From contig QWHC01000011.1 in NCBI GenBank assembly GCA_021404685.1, positions 1-64,000 of the forward strand: a stretch of DNA of 64,000 bases. Direction: 5' to 3'. The notes under the pieces were generated by a model, which saw only the letters and a program-made list of their open reading frames with translations, made no database searches and had not been told where the DNA came from. The stretch is from Chloroflexi bacterium CFX4. Lineage in GTDB: Bacteria > Chloroflexota > Anaerolineae > Aggregatilineales > UBA2796. The translations under genes were made by a program, and so were the position numbers. Shown here one piece after another: positions 15,028 through 23,459 of this stretch (the stretch's first letter is position 1; every line of letters begins with the position of its first letter).

Positions 15028-16560
15028 ATGCGCTTTCAGCGTGCCAGCGGCATTTTACTTCACCCAACCTCTCTGCCCGGACGCTATGGCATTGGCGATC
15101 TGGGTGCATCCGCCTACCGTTTTGTGGATTATTTAGTCTCGGCAGAGCAATCACTGTGGCAAATCTTGCCGCTAGGTCCGACGATCATCTATGACTCACC
15201 TTACCAAACACTCTCGGCGTTTGCCGGCAACCCAAACCTGATCAGCCTTGATAAGTTAGTCGAATCAGGTTGGCTGGAAGCGCATGACCTTGCCGATGTG
15301 CCGCACTTTCCCGAACACACCGTCCCCTTTGGCGAGGTGATTCCTTACCACGAGCAAAAGCTCGACCTTGCCTTTACGCGCTTTCAGCAGCGCGCCGATG
15401 CCACCACCAAAGCCGCCTTTGAGGATTGGTGCGCCCGTAACGGCATGTGGCTGTACGACTTCGCCCTGTTCGCTACGCTTAAGGGGCAGCACGGCGGCGT
15501 AGAGTGGGTGAAATGGTCGCGGGAGGCAGCCCAGCCCAGCCCAGCGCGCCGTGTTGCCCTGCGTGAACAGTACCGTGATCAGGTCGAAAACCATATGTTC
15601 CGCCAGTGGCTGTTCTACACACAGTGGGCAGCTTTGAAGGCATATGCCAACGGTAAGGGCGTGCAGCTCATCGGCGATCTGCCGATCTTCGTCTCGCACG
15701 ACAGCGCTGATGTCTGGGCAAATCCGCACCTCTTTGAACTCGATCCCAACACTGGGCAATCCACCGTAGTGGCAGGCGTGCCGCCGGATTTCTTCAACCC
15801 TGAGGATGGGCAGTTGTGGGGCAACCCACACTACAACTGGCGAGCGATGGAAGAAGAGGGCTACGCTTGGTGGATTGCGCGCCTACGCACCACGCTAGAG
15901 ACGGTAGACCGCGTCCGCATTGATCACTTCAGAGGCTTTGAGGCGTATTGGGAAATCCCAGCGAGTGAAACCACTGCCAAGAATGGACGCTGGGTGAAGG
16001 GACCTGACGCCAAACTCTTTGAGGCGTTTGAGGCAGCGCTTGGCAGGCTGCCGATTATCGCTGAGGATTTAGGCATCATCACGCCAGAGGTGACCGCCCT
16101 ACGCGACCGTTTCGATCTGCCCGGCATGAAGGTGTTGCAGTTCGCCTTTGGCGATGATCCATACAGCGTGAACGCCTTCTTGCCACATATGTATCCGCGC
16201 AACAGCGTTGTCTACACTGGCACGCACGATAACAACACCACGCTCGGTTGGTGGCAGACGGGCGAGGCAAGCGAGGGAATGCGCCGCCATCTGCGCGAAT
16301 ACATCGGGCATGAGGTGCAAGAGCCGCACTGGGATTTGATCCGTTTGGGCATGAACTCGGTGGCGGATACTTTCATTGTGCCAATGCAGGATGTGTTGGG
16401 CTTTGGCGCCGATGCACGCATGAACAAGCCCGGCTTCAAGGGCGGCTATTGGACGTGGCGTTTTGCCGAAAAATGGCTTTATGACTCATCACGAGAGCGC
16501 CTGCTGCGCCACACGCAGCTTTCGGCGCGCACACCTGCCCAGCAGGCTAACCTGAGCTAG
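15028..16560 (+). CDS. malQ: 4-alpha-glucanotransferase (amylomaltase, GH77)
   Basis: Cytoplasmic amylomaltase that transfers alpha-1,4-glucan segments during maltodextrin and glycogen metabolism. The 510-residue length is that of the short bacterial/plant D-enzyme type. Signatures include HPTSLPGRYGIGDLG at the N-terminus, the catalytic nucleophile region RIDHFRGFEAYWEIP (Asp of RIDHF), the acid/base IIAEDLGIITPEV, and TGTHDNNTTLGWW. A GGAGC sequence precedes the ATG. The mscL gene follows after 15 nt and is probably cotranscribed. The window also encodes a GH57 enzyme likely to perform the same reaction. Confidence 0.95.
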   Translation: MRFQRASGILLHPTSLPGRYGIGDLGASAYRFVDYLVSAEQSLWQILPLGPTIIYDSPYQTLSAFAGNPNLISLDKLVESGWLEAHDLADVPHFPEHTVPFGEVIPYHEQKLDLAFTRFQQRADATTKAAFEDWCARNGMWLYDFALFATLKGQHGGVEWVKWSREAAQPSPARRVALREQYRDQVENHMFRQWLFYTQWAALKAYANGKGVQLIGDLPIFVSHDSADVWANPHLFELDPNTGQSTVVAGVPPDFFNPEDGQLWGNPHYNWRAMEEEGYAWWIARLRTTLETVDRVRIDHFRGFEAYWEIPASETTAKNGRWVKGPDAKLFEAFEAALGRLPIIAEDLGIITPEVTALRDRFDLPGMKVLQFAFGDDPYSVNAFLPHMYPRNSVVYTGTHDNNTTLGWWQTGEASEGMRRHLREYIGHEVQEPHWDLIRLGMNSVADTFIVPMQDVLGFGADARMNKPGFKGGYWTWRFAEKWLYDSSRERLLRHTQLSARTPAQQANLS

Positions 16561-16575
16561 AAAAGGAGATTGGCT

Positions 16576-17019
16576 ATGATCAAAGAGTTTATAACCTTCG
16601 TCAAGCGCGGCAACGTGATCGATCTGGCGGTTGGTATCATCATGGGTGCCGCCTTCGGTGCGATTGTCGCCTCGTTGGTGAACGACATCATCATGCCGCC
16701 TATCGGGCAGATCCTTGGCGGCGTGGATTTTTCCAACATCTTCATCGCGCTGGATGGCAAAAGCTACGCCTCGCTCAAAGCGGCGCAGGATGCCGGGGCT
16801 GCCACGATCAATGTTGGCGTGTTCCTGAACACGATCATCAACTTCCTGATCGTGGCGTTTGCGGTCTTTCTGCTCATCCGCGCCGTGAACCGCCTGAGCG
16901 CCAAGCCTGCGGAAAAGCCCGCCGAAGAAGCGCCCAAGCCCGATCCGATGCTGGAGACGCAGCAGAAGCTGATCGAGACGCTGGAGAAGCTGAACAAGAC
17001 CCTCGAAGGGCGTGGGTAA
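16576..17019 (+). CDS. mscL: Large-conductance mechanosensitive channel
   Basis: Pentameric membrane channel that opens under membrane tension to release solutes during osmotic downshock. The 147-residue protein starts with the family hallmark [28 protein letters not shown] and continues with [11 protein letters not shown] periplasmic loop, the second membrane helix ([22 protein letters not shown]) and a charged C-terminal helix with a Pro/Ala/Glu-rich linker complete it. The ATG at 16576 is chosen over a TTG at 16570 because AAAGGAG lies at the correct 7-nt spacing. A hairpin follows the stop. Confidence 0.95.
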   Translation: MIKEFITFVKRGNVIDLAVGIIMGAAFGAIVASLVNDIIMPPIGQILGGVDFSNIFIALDGKSYASLKAAQDAGAATINVGVFLNTIINFLIVAFAVFLLIRAVNRLSAKPAEKPAEEAPKPDPMLETQQKLIETLEKLNKTLEGRG

Positions 17020-17028
17020 ATCTGCTAG

Positions 17029-17055
17029 AATAGGGCGCACAAACACGCCCTATTT
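17029..17055 (+). terminator. Terminator-like hairpin after mscL
   Basis: Arms AATAGGGCG (17029-17037) and CGCCCTATT (17046-17054) form a perfect 9-bp stem with an 8-nt loop, starting 10 nt after the mscL stop. Only three T residues follow the pairing region. Confidence 0.5.
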
Positions 17056-17071
17056 GGTAGGAACGAGCTAA

Positions 17072-17383
17072 ATGCCTGAGCGCAAAAAACTGGGAAGTTC
17101 TGAGATTGTTGGTGAAAGGCGCGCCCAGTTGTTGGCGTTGGCAGCAAAGCACGGCGCATACAATGTGCGTGTATTTGGTTCAGTAGCGCGTGGTGAAGCA
17201 AATGTCAACAGCGATCTTGACTTGCTTGTTGAATGGGATTTAACACGCATTTCGGCATGGGGTGGTGCAGGCTTTGATCTTGAAGCAGCAAAACTGCTTG
17301 CAAGGCGTGTTGATGTTGTTACCCTTGAAGATTTGCATCCGCTTATGCGAGAGCACGTGCTACGTGAGGCAATCGCTTTGTGA
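17072..17383 (+). CDS. mntA: MntA-type minimal nucleotidyltransferase antitoxin
   Basis: A 103-residue minimal nucleotidyltransferase. It carries the complete catalytic signature GSVARGE (36-42) and SDLDLLVE (47-54) with paired aspartates 48 and 50. A third acidic residue is plausible in VDVVTLED. In MntA-HepT modules this enzyme neutralises the HepT toxin by adding AMP groups to its tyrosine. It is intact here and overlaps the hepT start by GTGA. Base composition of the pair is visibly richer in A and T than the flanking malQ-mscL and elp3 genes, which suggests acquisition by transfer. With its partner broken, it may have no remaining substrate. Confidence 0.88.
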   Translation: MPERKKLGSSEIVGERRAQLLALAAKHGAYNVRVFGSVARGEANVNSDLDLLVEWDLTRISAWGGAGFDLEAAKLLARRVDVVTLEDLHPLMREHVLREAIAL

Positions 17384-17693
17384 GCAGCGATATTGTTTAC
17401 ATCACCTATATTCTCGAATGTATTGGAAGCATTTGGGAGCTAACTGTTGACGGACGTGAAGCACTTATGCGAAAGCGTCACGACAAATCAGCCGTGTTGT
17501 ATTACCTACATACGCTTGCTGAAGCAACACAGCGTATTTCAGAAAATAAAAAAGCCTCTCAACCTGAAATTAACTGGTCAGCTATTTAGATGTAAATTGG
17601 GATATTGCGTGGCACATTATTGTCAATGAGTTACCAATGCTGGAAATAGCTATCCGCAACATAGCAGTGGACGAAACAACGGGTCATGAGTGA
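17380..17693 (+). pseudogene. hepT: hepT toxin gene inactivated by a small out-of-frame deletion
   Basis: The gene starts with GTG at 17380 and encodes a normal HepT N-terminal part of 69 residues ending in PEINWSAI, then a TAG at 17587. The C-terminal HepT segment resumes in another frame, reading YLDVNWDIAWHIIVNELP, up to a TGA at 17691-17693. Family members have about 11 extra residues between these two parts, carrying the R-x4-6-H catalytic motif. Only the trailing YLD remains. The join contains CTATT, which could be a copy of both former deletion ends. The deletion thus removes the ribonuclease active site and shifts the frame. The remaining peptide is unlikely to be toxic. Confidence 0.85.
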
Positions 17694-17701
17694 TTTGGGT
17701 C

Positions 17702-19558
17702 ATGCCATCTTTTCGCCCGCCGCTTGACCTAACCCTGCACCGTGAGCCGCTACTGGCGATCTTGCGCGCTGTGATTGACACACCGCAGCTCAGCCGTGCC
17801 GATCTGAATCACCTGCTGCGCCAGCACCTGAAAGAAACGCCCGACGGGCGCCGCTTCTTCGCCAAAGATGAGCTGATCGCTGCCTACCGCGCCTTTGCCG
17901 AAACGGGCGACCTGCCGCCTTTTGAGCCTGCCGTGCTGGAACGCTTGCGCCTGAAGCCAATGCGGACGACCAGCGGCGTGACGGTCATCACGGTGCTGAC
18001 CAAGCCGTTTCCGTGTCCCGGTGAGTGCATTTTCTGCCCGAATGACGTGCGGATGCCCAAGAGCTATCTGCGCGATGAGCCGGGTGCACAGCGCGCTGAA
18101 CTGAACGCCTTCGATCCCTACTTGCAGACCTATACGCGCTTGCGTGCGCTGCACAATATGGGACACCCAACCGATAAGATTGAGCTGATCGTGTTGGGCG
18201 GCACGTGGTCGTTTTACCCGGAAAGCTACCAGATTTGGTTCATCAAGCGCCTGTTCGATGCCCTGCACGACTTTGGGCGCGCTATAGATCGCACCGCAGA
18301 GGTGCGCGCCCTGCTAGAGGCGGAAACATTAGCACAGTTCAAGCCGCACCCAGCAACGACGGCGCCCGCCGAAACGGTAGACGGCGCGGACTTCTCGCGC
18401 ACCTACAATCAGGTGGTGGCGCACCTTTACGAAGCTGAACTGCGCCGCAGCCGCCAACAGGCAGATCAGGTTGGCGCGGGCTTGCTGCCGCGCACGCTGA
18501 TCACGGAGTATGCCACATGGTCGGAGCTGGAGGCGGCACACCGTGAGAACGAAACGGCGCCCTGCCGCTGCGTCGGACTCGTGATCGAGACGCGCCCCGA
18601 TCATATCTCGGCGGCGGAAGTCTTGCGCATCCGTCGCTTGGGTTGCACCAAAGTGCAGATCGGCTTCCAAAGCCTAGACGATGCTATCTTGCGCCTGAAC
18701 AAACGCGGGCATACAGTGGCAGCCACGCGGCGGGCGGTGCGCTTGTTGCGGCAGGCGGGCTTCAAGATTCACGCGCACTGGATGCCAAACTTGTACGGCG
18801 CAACACCTACTTCCGATAAGGAAGATTATCAGCAACTGTTCAACGATCCCGATTTCTGCCCCGACGAACTCAAGATTTACCCATGCTCGCTGATCGAATC
18901 GGCGGAACTGATGGGCAAATATCGCAGTGGTGAATGGCAGCCCTACAGCACCGAGACGCTCACCGACCTGCTGGCGGATTGCCTGCGCGCCACGCCTGAG
19001 TATTGCCGCCTGACGCGCATCATCCGCGATATTCCCTCCACTGATATTGTGGTTGGCAACAAGATCACCAACCTACGGGAGTTGGTGGAGGCGCGCCTTG
19101 CCGCCAACGGTGAACGCAGCCGTGATATTCGGGCGCGGGAAGTGCGCGGACGCCAAATTGCGCCCGAAGCACTGCACCTTGATGAACTCGCGTATACCAC
19201 CAGCAACGGGCGCGAAATCTTTCTACAATTCATCACTGAAGGGCGGCAGATTGCGGGCTTTCTGCGGCTGAGCCTGCCTGAGCGCAGCATCCCACCGTTG
19301 ATTGAAACGCTGCATGGGTCTGCCATCATCCGTGAAGTGCATGTTTACGGGCAAGCGCTGGGCATTGGCGAAGAAGCGGCGGGCAAGGCGCAGCACAGCG
19401 GATTAGGCACGCGCCTGATCGAGCGCGCCGCCGAAATTGCGCGGGCGGGGGGCTATGCGCGCCTTGCGGTTATTTCGGCGGTTGGCACACGCGGCTACTA
19501 TCGCGGGCGCGGCTTCAGGGATGCGGACTTGTATCAGGTGCGTGATCTGCATCTATAG
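17702..19558 (+). CDS. Elp3-family tRNA wobble-uridine acetyltransferase
   Basis: A 618-residue stand-alone Elp3: a radical SAM domain joined to a C-terminal GNAT acetyltransferase. The 4Fe-4S cluster cysteines are Cys105, Cys109 and Cys112 in CPGECIFC. The GNAT acetyl-CoA-binding region is SGLGTRLIERAAEIARAGGY followed by ISAVGTRGYYRGRGF. It is expected to place the carboxymethyl precursor on U34 of certain tRNAs using acetyl-CoA. Elp3 is rare in bacteria but present in Chloroflexota; the Dehalococcoides mccartyi enzyme has a known structure. The start is the ATG at 17702; a GTG at 17690 is possible, and neither has a good ribosome binding site. The 3' end overlaps the opposite-strand membrane gene by 44 nt. 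Confidence 0.92.
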   Translation: MPSFRPPLDLTLHREPLLAILRAVIDTPQLSRADLNHLLRQHLKETPDGRRFFAKDELIAAYRAFAETGDLPPFEPAVLERLRLKPMRTTSGVTVITVLTKPFPCPGECIFCPNDVRMPKSYLRDEPGAQRAELNAFDPYLQTYTRLRALHNMGHPTDKIELIVLGGTWSFYPESYQIWFIKRLFDALHDFGRAIDRTAEVRALLEAETLAQFKPHPATTAPAETVDGADFSRTYNQVVAHLYEAELRRSRQQADQVGAGLLPRTLITEYATWSELEAAHRENETAPCRCVGLVIETRPDHISAAEVLRIRRLGCTKVQIGFQSLDDAILRLNKRGHTVAATRRAVRLLRQAGFKIHAHWMPNLYGATPTSDKEDYQQLFNDPDFCPDELKIYPCSLIESAELMGKYRSGEWQPYSTETLTDLLADCLRATPEYCRLTRIIRDIPSTDIVVGNKITNLRELVEARLAANGERSRDIRAREVRGRQIAPEALHLDELAYTTSNGREIFLQFITEGRQIAGFLRLSLPERSIPPLIETLHGSAIIREVHVYGQALGIGEEAAGKAQHSGLGTRLIERAAEIARAGGYARLAVISAVGTRGYYRGRGFRDADLYQVRDLHL

Positions 19559-19922
19559 TCGGATCCTGCGGCATTCGGCGCGGTGTGACGTAGGCAACCA
19601 AGAGCATCAACAGCGCTTGTGAACCAATGACCAACACACGATCAATGCCTTTATAGAATGGCAGTAGGATGAACAGCCCTAGCGCCAATTGGAAGGCGAC
19701 GAAAGCGCCTGCTGCCGTTATCAGCACTTGTTGCCGTGTCAGATCGCCGCGCTTGTGCAGCGGAACGGCTGCGGCAAGGATGCTGATGTAGATCAAGATC
19801 ACAAGCCACTCCGCGCCGCCGCCAAAGCGCAGCGCAGCCACACTCGCGCATAGGATCGGGAAGCCGAGAATCCACACGCCAAGCATCACCGTCAGCAGCT
19901 CGAAAAACAATCCCCAACGCAT
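19515..19922 (-). CDS. Small four-helix membrane protein
   Basis: Unrecognised 135-residue protein with four hydrophobic segments and a polar Asp/Pro/His tail. The reading frame is supported by a GAGGTG ribosome binding site 7 nt before the ATG and by its position 16 nt after tatD on the same strand. The last 44 nt overlap the end of elp3 on the other strand; only the polar tail lies in the overlap. Function unknown. Confidence 0.65.
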   Translation of the reverse strand: MRWGLFFELLTVMLGVWILGFPILCASVAALRFGGGAEWLVILIYISILAAAVPLHKRGDLTRQQVLITAAGAFVAFQLALGLFILLPFYKGIDRVLVIGSQALLMLLVAYVTPRRMPQDPTIDADHAPDTSPHP

Positions 19923-19938
19923 GATTGCACCTCAAATC

Positions 19939-20730
19939 TTATTCCGCAGGCAGGTTAAAAAGTCGTTCGGCATTTCGCGTCGTGAGGGTTGCCATTTCCA
20001 CGTAAGGGATGTTGTGCAGCGCGGCAAGACGCTCTGCCACATAGCGCACATAGGCGGGCGTGTTGCGCGCACCGCGATGCTGCTGCGGCGTTAGGAACGG
20101 TGCATCGGTCTCGATCAACAGGCGATCCAACGGCACACGCGCCGCAACCTCACGCAGATCATCCGCCTTTTTATAGGTGATCGGACCTGTGAAGCCGAGG
20201 TAGAAGCCAAGCGCTAAGGCGCGTTCGGCAATCTCTGGCGGCGCAGAAAAAGAATGCAGCACGCCGATCCGTTCGCGCTGCTCAGGTGTCAGGCTGGGCT
20301 GCCACGCGCTCAGGATGCTCAGCACGTCCTCGCTTGCCTCACGGTTGTGAATAATCACCGGCAAGCCAAGCCGTGCGGCAAGGGCAAGCTGATCCTCAAA
20401 GGCGCGCCACTGCTGCGCCTTCGGACTCTTATCCCAATGGTAATCCAAGCCGATTTCGCCGATGGCAACGATCTTTGGCTGCGCCGCTTGTGCTTCAATC
20501 TCTGCTAACAGGCTTGGCGTGTAGTCCGCCGTGCTGTTTGGGTGAAAGCCTGCTGTGGCGTAGATTCCGTCATAGTGTGCTGCCAGCCTGAGCGCACGGG
20601 CGCCTGTCTCAAGGTCAATGGCGGGATTGATCAGCCGTGTAACGCCGTGTGCGGCAGCGGCAGCCAAAAGCTGAGCGCGATCCGACTCGAAGGCGTCAAA
20701 GTCGAAGTGGCAATGTGTGTCAATTAGCAT
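19939..20730 (-). CDS. TatD-family metal-dependent hydrolase
   Basis: TIM-barrel hydrolase of 263 residues. MLIDTHCHFDF has the paired metal-binding His of the HxH motif, EIGLDYHWDK supplies the bridging Glu, and HNREASEDV, GVLHSF and LIETDAPFLTP supply the remaining ligands. TatD proteins are 3'-5' deoxyribonucleases or related hydrolases; the in vivo substrate here is not deducible. The start at 20730 gives the usual N-terminus; the longer frame to 20865 would run into the opposite gene. It is divergent from ycaQ and probably cotranscribed with the small membrane protein gene. Confidence 0.93.
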   Translation of the reverse strand: MLIDTHCHFDFDAFESDRAQLLAAAAAHGVTRLINPAIDLETGARALRLAAHYDGIYATAGFHPNSTADYTPSLLAEIEAQAAQPKIVAIGEIGLDYHWDKSPKAQQWRAFEDQLALAARLGLPVIIHNREASEDVLSILSAWQPSLTPEQRERIGVLHSFSAPPEIAERALALGFYLGFTGPITYKKADDLREVAARVPLDRLLIETDAPFLTPQQHRGARNTPAYVRYVAERLAALHNIPYVEMATLTTRNAERLFNLPAE

Positions 20731-20749
20731 TATAATAGAACGCCTGTAC
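20707..20749 (+). promoter_or_regulatory. ycaQ promoter with SOS-like box GAAC-N4-GTAC
   Basis: A perfect TATAAT (20731-20736) has GTGGCA (20707-20712) 18 nt upstream. The box GAACGCCTGTAC (20738-20749) lies over the predicted transcription start, a usual place for a repressor operator. The same GAAC-N4-GTAC pattern overlaps the uvrA promoter at 42181-42192 in the same orientation relative to its gene. Confidence 0.45.
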
Positions 20750-20780
20750 CAAATCTTTCCAACAGGTAGTATTGTACACC

Positions 20781-22055
20781 ATGCCGAAACGTTCCCAGCC
20801 AACCCTTTATCCGACCGCTGCCGCGCAGCGCGTTGCCTTGCACGCACAAGGGCTATCCGCGCCATTCAGCGGCATCCCTGACGCCGAGTCGCTCTACGCG
20901 ATGATCGAGCGCATCGGCTGCCTGCAAATTGATACCCTGCAATTGGTGCGCCGCAGCCAATACCTGACCCTGTGGAGCAGGCTTGGCAACTATACGGCGG
21001 AACTGCTCGATCAGGTTGCCTATGGCGATCCAAGCGCGCCACCAGAGGCGCGCAACCGCCGCCTCTTTGAATATTGGCTGAAGGCAGCTTGTTTCATCCC
21101 GCTCAGCGAGTATCGCTACCGTTTGGCGCGAATGCAAACCTACCGCGAAGGCAATAATCGCTGGTTCAAGGAGTGGGTCAGCAAGCCCGAACATAAGGCA
21201 GCCCTTGATCATGTCTTGGAGCGCATTCGGCGCGAAGGCGCTCTACGCAGTGCTGATTTTGAATACAAGGGTGAAAAGCGCAGCGGTTGGTTTGATTGGA
21301 AGCCAACCAAGCACGCCTTAGAGCATCTCTATAACGCGGGTGTGCTGATGATTGATCGGCGGCAGAACTTCCAGCGCGTCTATGACCTTACCGAACGCGT
21401 GCTGCCTGACTGGGTAGACCGCAGCCTGCCAAGCCCAGAGGAACACTATCGGCATTTGTTGGTGCGCGCCGTGCGTGCGTTGGGCATCTGCAAGCCTGAG
21501 CAGATGGGTTTTTATTTCTATATGACGCACACTAATTGCAAGCCATTCATCAAGGCACTGATCGCGGAAGGTGTTTTGGAGAGTGTCCAGATCGTAGAGC
21601 AAGACGGCACACAGGCAACCTACCTTATGCACCGTGAAGATCGCCATCTGATCGATCAGGCGGCGGAAGGCGCACTCACGGCAACGCATACAACCTTCCT
21701 CAGCCCGTTTGATAACCTGTTTTGGGCAGGCAAACGGACGCTTGCCCTCTGGAACTTTGAGCCGCGCATAGAGATGTACAAACCTGAGCCACAGCGGCGT
21801 TGGGGCTATTTCAGCCTGCCGATCCTGCACGGCGAGCGGCTGATCGGGCGCTTTGATCCCAAGCTGGATCGCAAAAGCGGCGTGCTGCACCTGAAGGCGC
21901 TGCACCTTGAAGAAGGCGTGCAGCCTGATGAAGCGCTGATCACGGCGGTAGCAGATGCTTTGCGGCAGTTCATGGCGTGGCACGCCGCCACCGACCTACA
22001 GATTGCGCGCAGCGCACCCGCCGCGTTTGGCGAAGCACTCCTGCGCGCCATGTAG
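20781..22055 (+). CDS. ycaQ: YcaQ-like (HTH_42) DNA glycosylase
   Basis: A 424-residue protein of the winged-helix HTH_42 family, whose characterised members are DNA glycosylases that unhook interstrand crosslinks. The catalytic Q-x-D motif is present as Gln49-Ile50-Asp51 in CLQIDTLQLV, the YcaQ (AlkX) type rather than the Q-x-Q of AlkZ. The conserved RRSQYLTLWSRLG and the C-terminal FLSPFDNLFWAGKRT also match the family. The start at 20781 (MPKRS) is used; a TTG at 20772 is an alternative. An SOS-like box covers the promoter, consistent with damage induction. It converges on the cytochrome gene with 2 nt between the stop codons. Confidence 0.88.
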   Translation: MPKRSQPTLYPTAAAQRVALHAQGLSAPFSGIPDAESLYAMIERIGCLQIDTLQLVRRSQYLTLWSRLGNYTAELLDQVAYGDPSAPPEARNRRLFEYWLKAACFIPLSEYRYRLARMQTYREGNNRWFKEWVSKPEHKAALDHVLERIRREGALRSADFEYKGEKRSGWFDWKPTKHALEHLYNAGVLMIDRRQNFQRVYDLTERVLPDWVDRSLPSPEEHYRHLLVRAVRALGICKPEQMGFYFYMTHTNCKPFIKALIAEGVLESVQIVEQDGTQATYLMHREDRHLIDQAAEGALTATHTTFLSPFDNLFWAGKRTLALWNFEPRIEMYKPEPQRRWGYFSLPILHGERLIGRFDPKLDRKSGVLHLKALHLEEGVQPDEALITAVADALRQFMAWHAATDLQIARSAPAAFGEALLRAM

Positions 22056-22057
22056 GG

Positions 22058-22531
22058 CTACTGCCGCAGCAGCCACGCGATCAGATTGAACATCTCGACA
22101 TCAGGGATTTTCGCCTTGTAGTTGGAGACCATCACATTGGCGTAGTCTGGCACGATGAAGGCGTTCGGCTCAACAATGGACTCGTAGATGTAGGCGGCGG
22201 CGCTGTAGTTTGGACGGCGCGTCGCAGCACGCGCACCCATGCCCGTTAGGGCGGGTCCGACGCCGCTTTCGGCACGGTGGCAGGCGGCGCACGCATATTT
22301 TTCAAAGACTGCCGCGCCCTTGCTGGGATCGGCGGCGGCGACTTGCGCCTCGATGCCATCGGTGAACTGTGGCGATGCCGTCACGAAGACGGGCGTCATG
22401 AGTTGTTGCAGGTTTGGCACGTTGCTCAACACGGCAAAGAAGGCGATGCCAAAGCCAATGACCAGCACAGCGCCGAAAAGGGTGATGAAGGGCGAGAAAC
22501 GCGGCACTTGTGGCGGTGGTTGTTCGGACAT
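22058..22531 (-). CDS. Membrane-anchored c-type cytochrome
   Basis: A 157-residue protein with one N-terminal membrane anchor (ITLFGAVLVIGFGIAFFAVL) and one haem c site CAACH. An axial Met is plausible in the VMVSNY segment near the C-terminus. The fold is that of a small class I cytochrome c facing the outside of the cell. The start at 22531 (MSEQPPP) has a GAGG ribosome binding site. It sits 10 nt after ctaB, so it probably takes part in the same haem-copper oxidase branch, as an electron carrier or a subunit-like domain. Confidence 0.87.
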   Translation of the reverse strand: MSEQPPPQVPRFSPFITLFGAVLVIGFGIAFFAVLSNVPNLQQLMTPVFVTASPQFTDGIEAQVAAADPSKGAAVFEKYACAACHRAESGVGPALTGMGARAATRRPNYSAAAYIYESIVEPNAFIVPDYANVMVSNYKAKIPDVEMFNLIAWLLRQ

Positions 22532-22541
22532 TTGTAAGCCT

Positions 22542-23459
22542 CTATAAAAAGATTTGGTCAACGATCATGGCGAGGAACAGCAGCGCCAGATAGAACGTTG
22601 AATATTTATACATGCGCTTGGCGGCAACGCCGTTTCGCTCATTGAGCAGGCGCACCGCCTCATAAATCATGCCACCGCCTAGCAGCAGCGCCGAGACGAG
22701 ATAGACCAAGCCCGAAATGCGGAACGGCACGGGCAGCAGCGAAAGCGCCACCAACTGGAGCGAGTAGAGCAAAATCTGAACGCGGGCAGCCTCCGTGCCG
22801 CGTGCGACAGGCATCATCGGCACGTTGGCGCGCGTGTAGTCGGCATTCACCAAGAGCGCCAACGCCCAACTATGCGGCGGAGTCCAGTAAAAAACGATGG
22901 CGAACAGCACGAACGCGCCTGCCTCTAGCGTGCCTGTGACGGCTGCCCAGCCCACCAAGACCGGGATGGCGCCAGCGCCGCCGCCGATCAGGATGTTCAG
23001 CACGGTGTTGCGCTTGAGCAGGATCGTATACAGCACCACATAGTAGAGCGCACCGATCAGCGCTAGAACTGCCGAGAGCAGGTTGACAAACACACTCAGG
23101 ATCAGCACAGAGGCAGCCACCAACAGAATGCCATAGATCAGGGCATAGATCGGTGCCACGCGCCCGGCGGGAATCGGGCGGTTTTTGGTGCGCGACATCT
23201 GCTTATCCATGTCGCGGTCTATGTATTGGTTTAGCGCGCTGGCGCCGGCTGCCGCCAACGAACCACCTATGACGGTGGCTAGCAGCGTTAGCAGCGGAAT
23301 CGGGCTTCCCTGTGCTGCCACCACCATCGCCGTGACGGTGGTGAAGATCAGCAGGGTGACGATGCGCGGCTTGGCTAGTTGGACGTAGTCGCGGAGCGTA
23401 CCGCGTCCGATGGTGGTTGGGCTAGGGTCGTTAGGTTGTTCGGCAAGCGTTGTAGCCAT
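22542..23459 (-). CDS. ctaB: Protoheme IX farnesyltransferase (haem O synthase)
   Basis: Integral membrane UbiA-family prenyltransferase, 305 residues, that converts haem B to haem O for terminal oxidases. It shows YVQLAKPRI, the first Asp-rich motif NQYIDRDMDKQMSRTKNRP, and the second motif in the VNADYTRANVPMMP region. There is no ATG, GTG or TTG between the Met at 23459 and the conserved LRDYVQLAKPRI. The start at 23459 is therefore the latest possible one and overlaps the ctaA 3' end by 85 nt. It lies between ctaA and a cytochrome c gene. Confidence 0.94.
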   Translation of the reverse strand: MATTLAEQPNDPSPTTIGRGTLRDYVQLAKPRIVTLLIFTTVTAMVVAAQGSPIPLLTLLATVIGGSLAAAGASALNQYIDRDMDKQMSRTKNRPIPAGRVAPIYALIYGILLVAASVLILSVFVNLLSAVLALIGALYYVVLYTILLKRNTVLNILIGGGAGAIPVLVGWAAVTGTLEAGAFVLFAIVFYWTPPHSWALALLVNADYTRANVPMMPVARGTEAARVQILLYSLQLVALSLLPVPFRISGLVYLVSALLLGGGMIYEAVRLLNERNGVAAKRMYKYSTFYLALLFLAMIVDQIFL

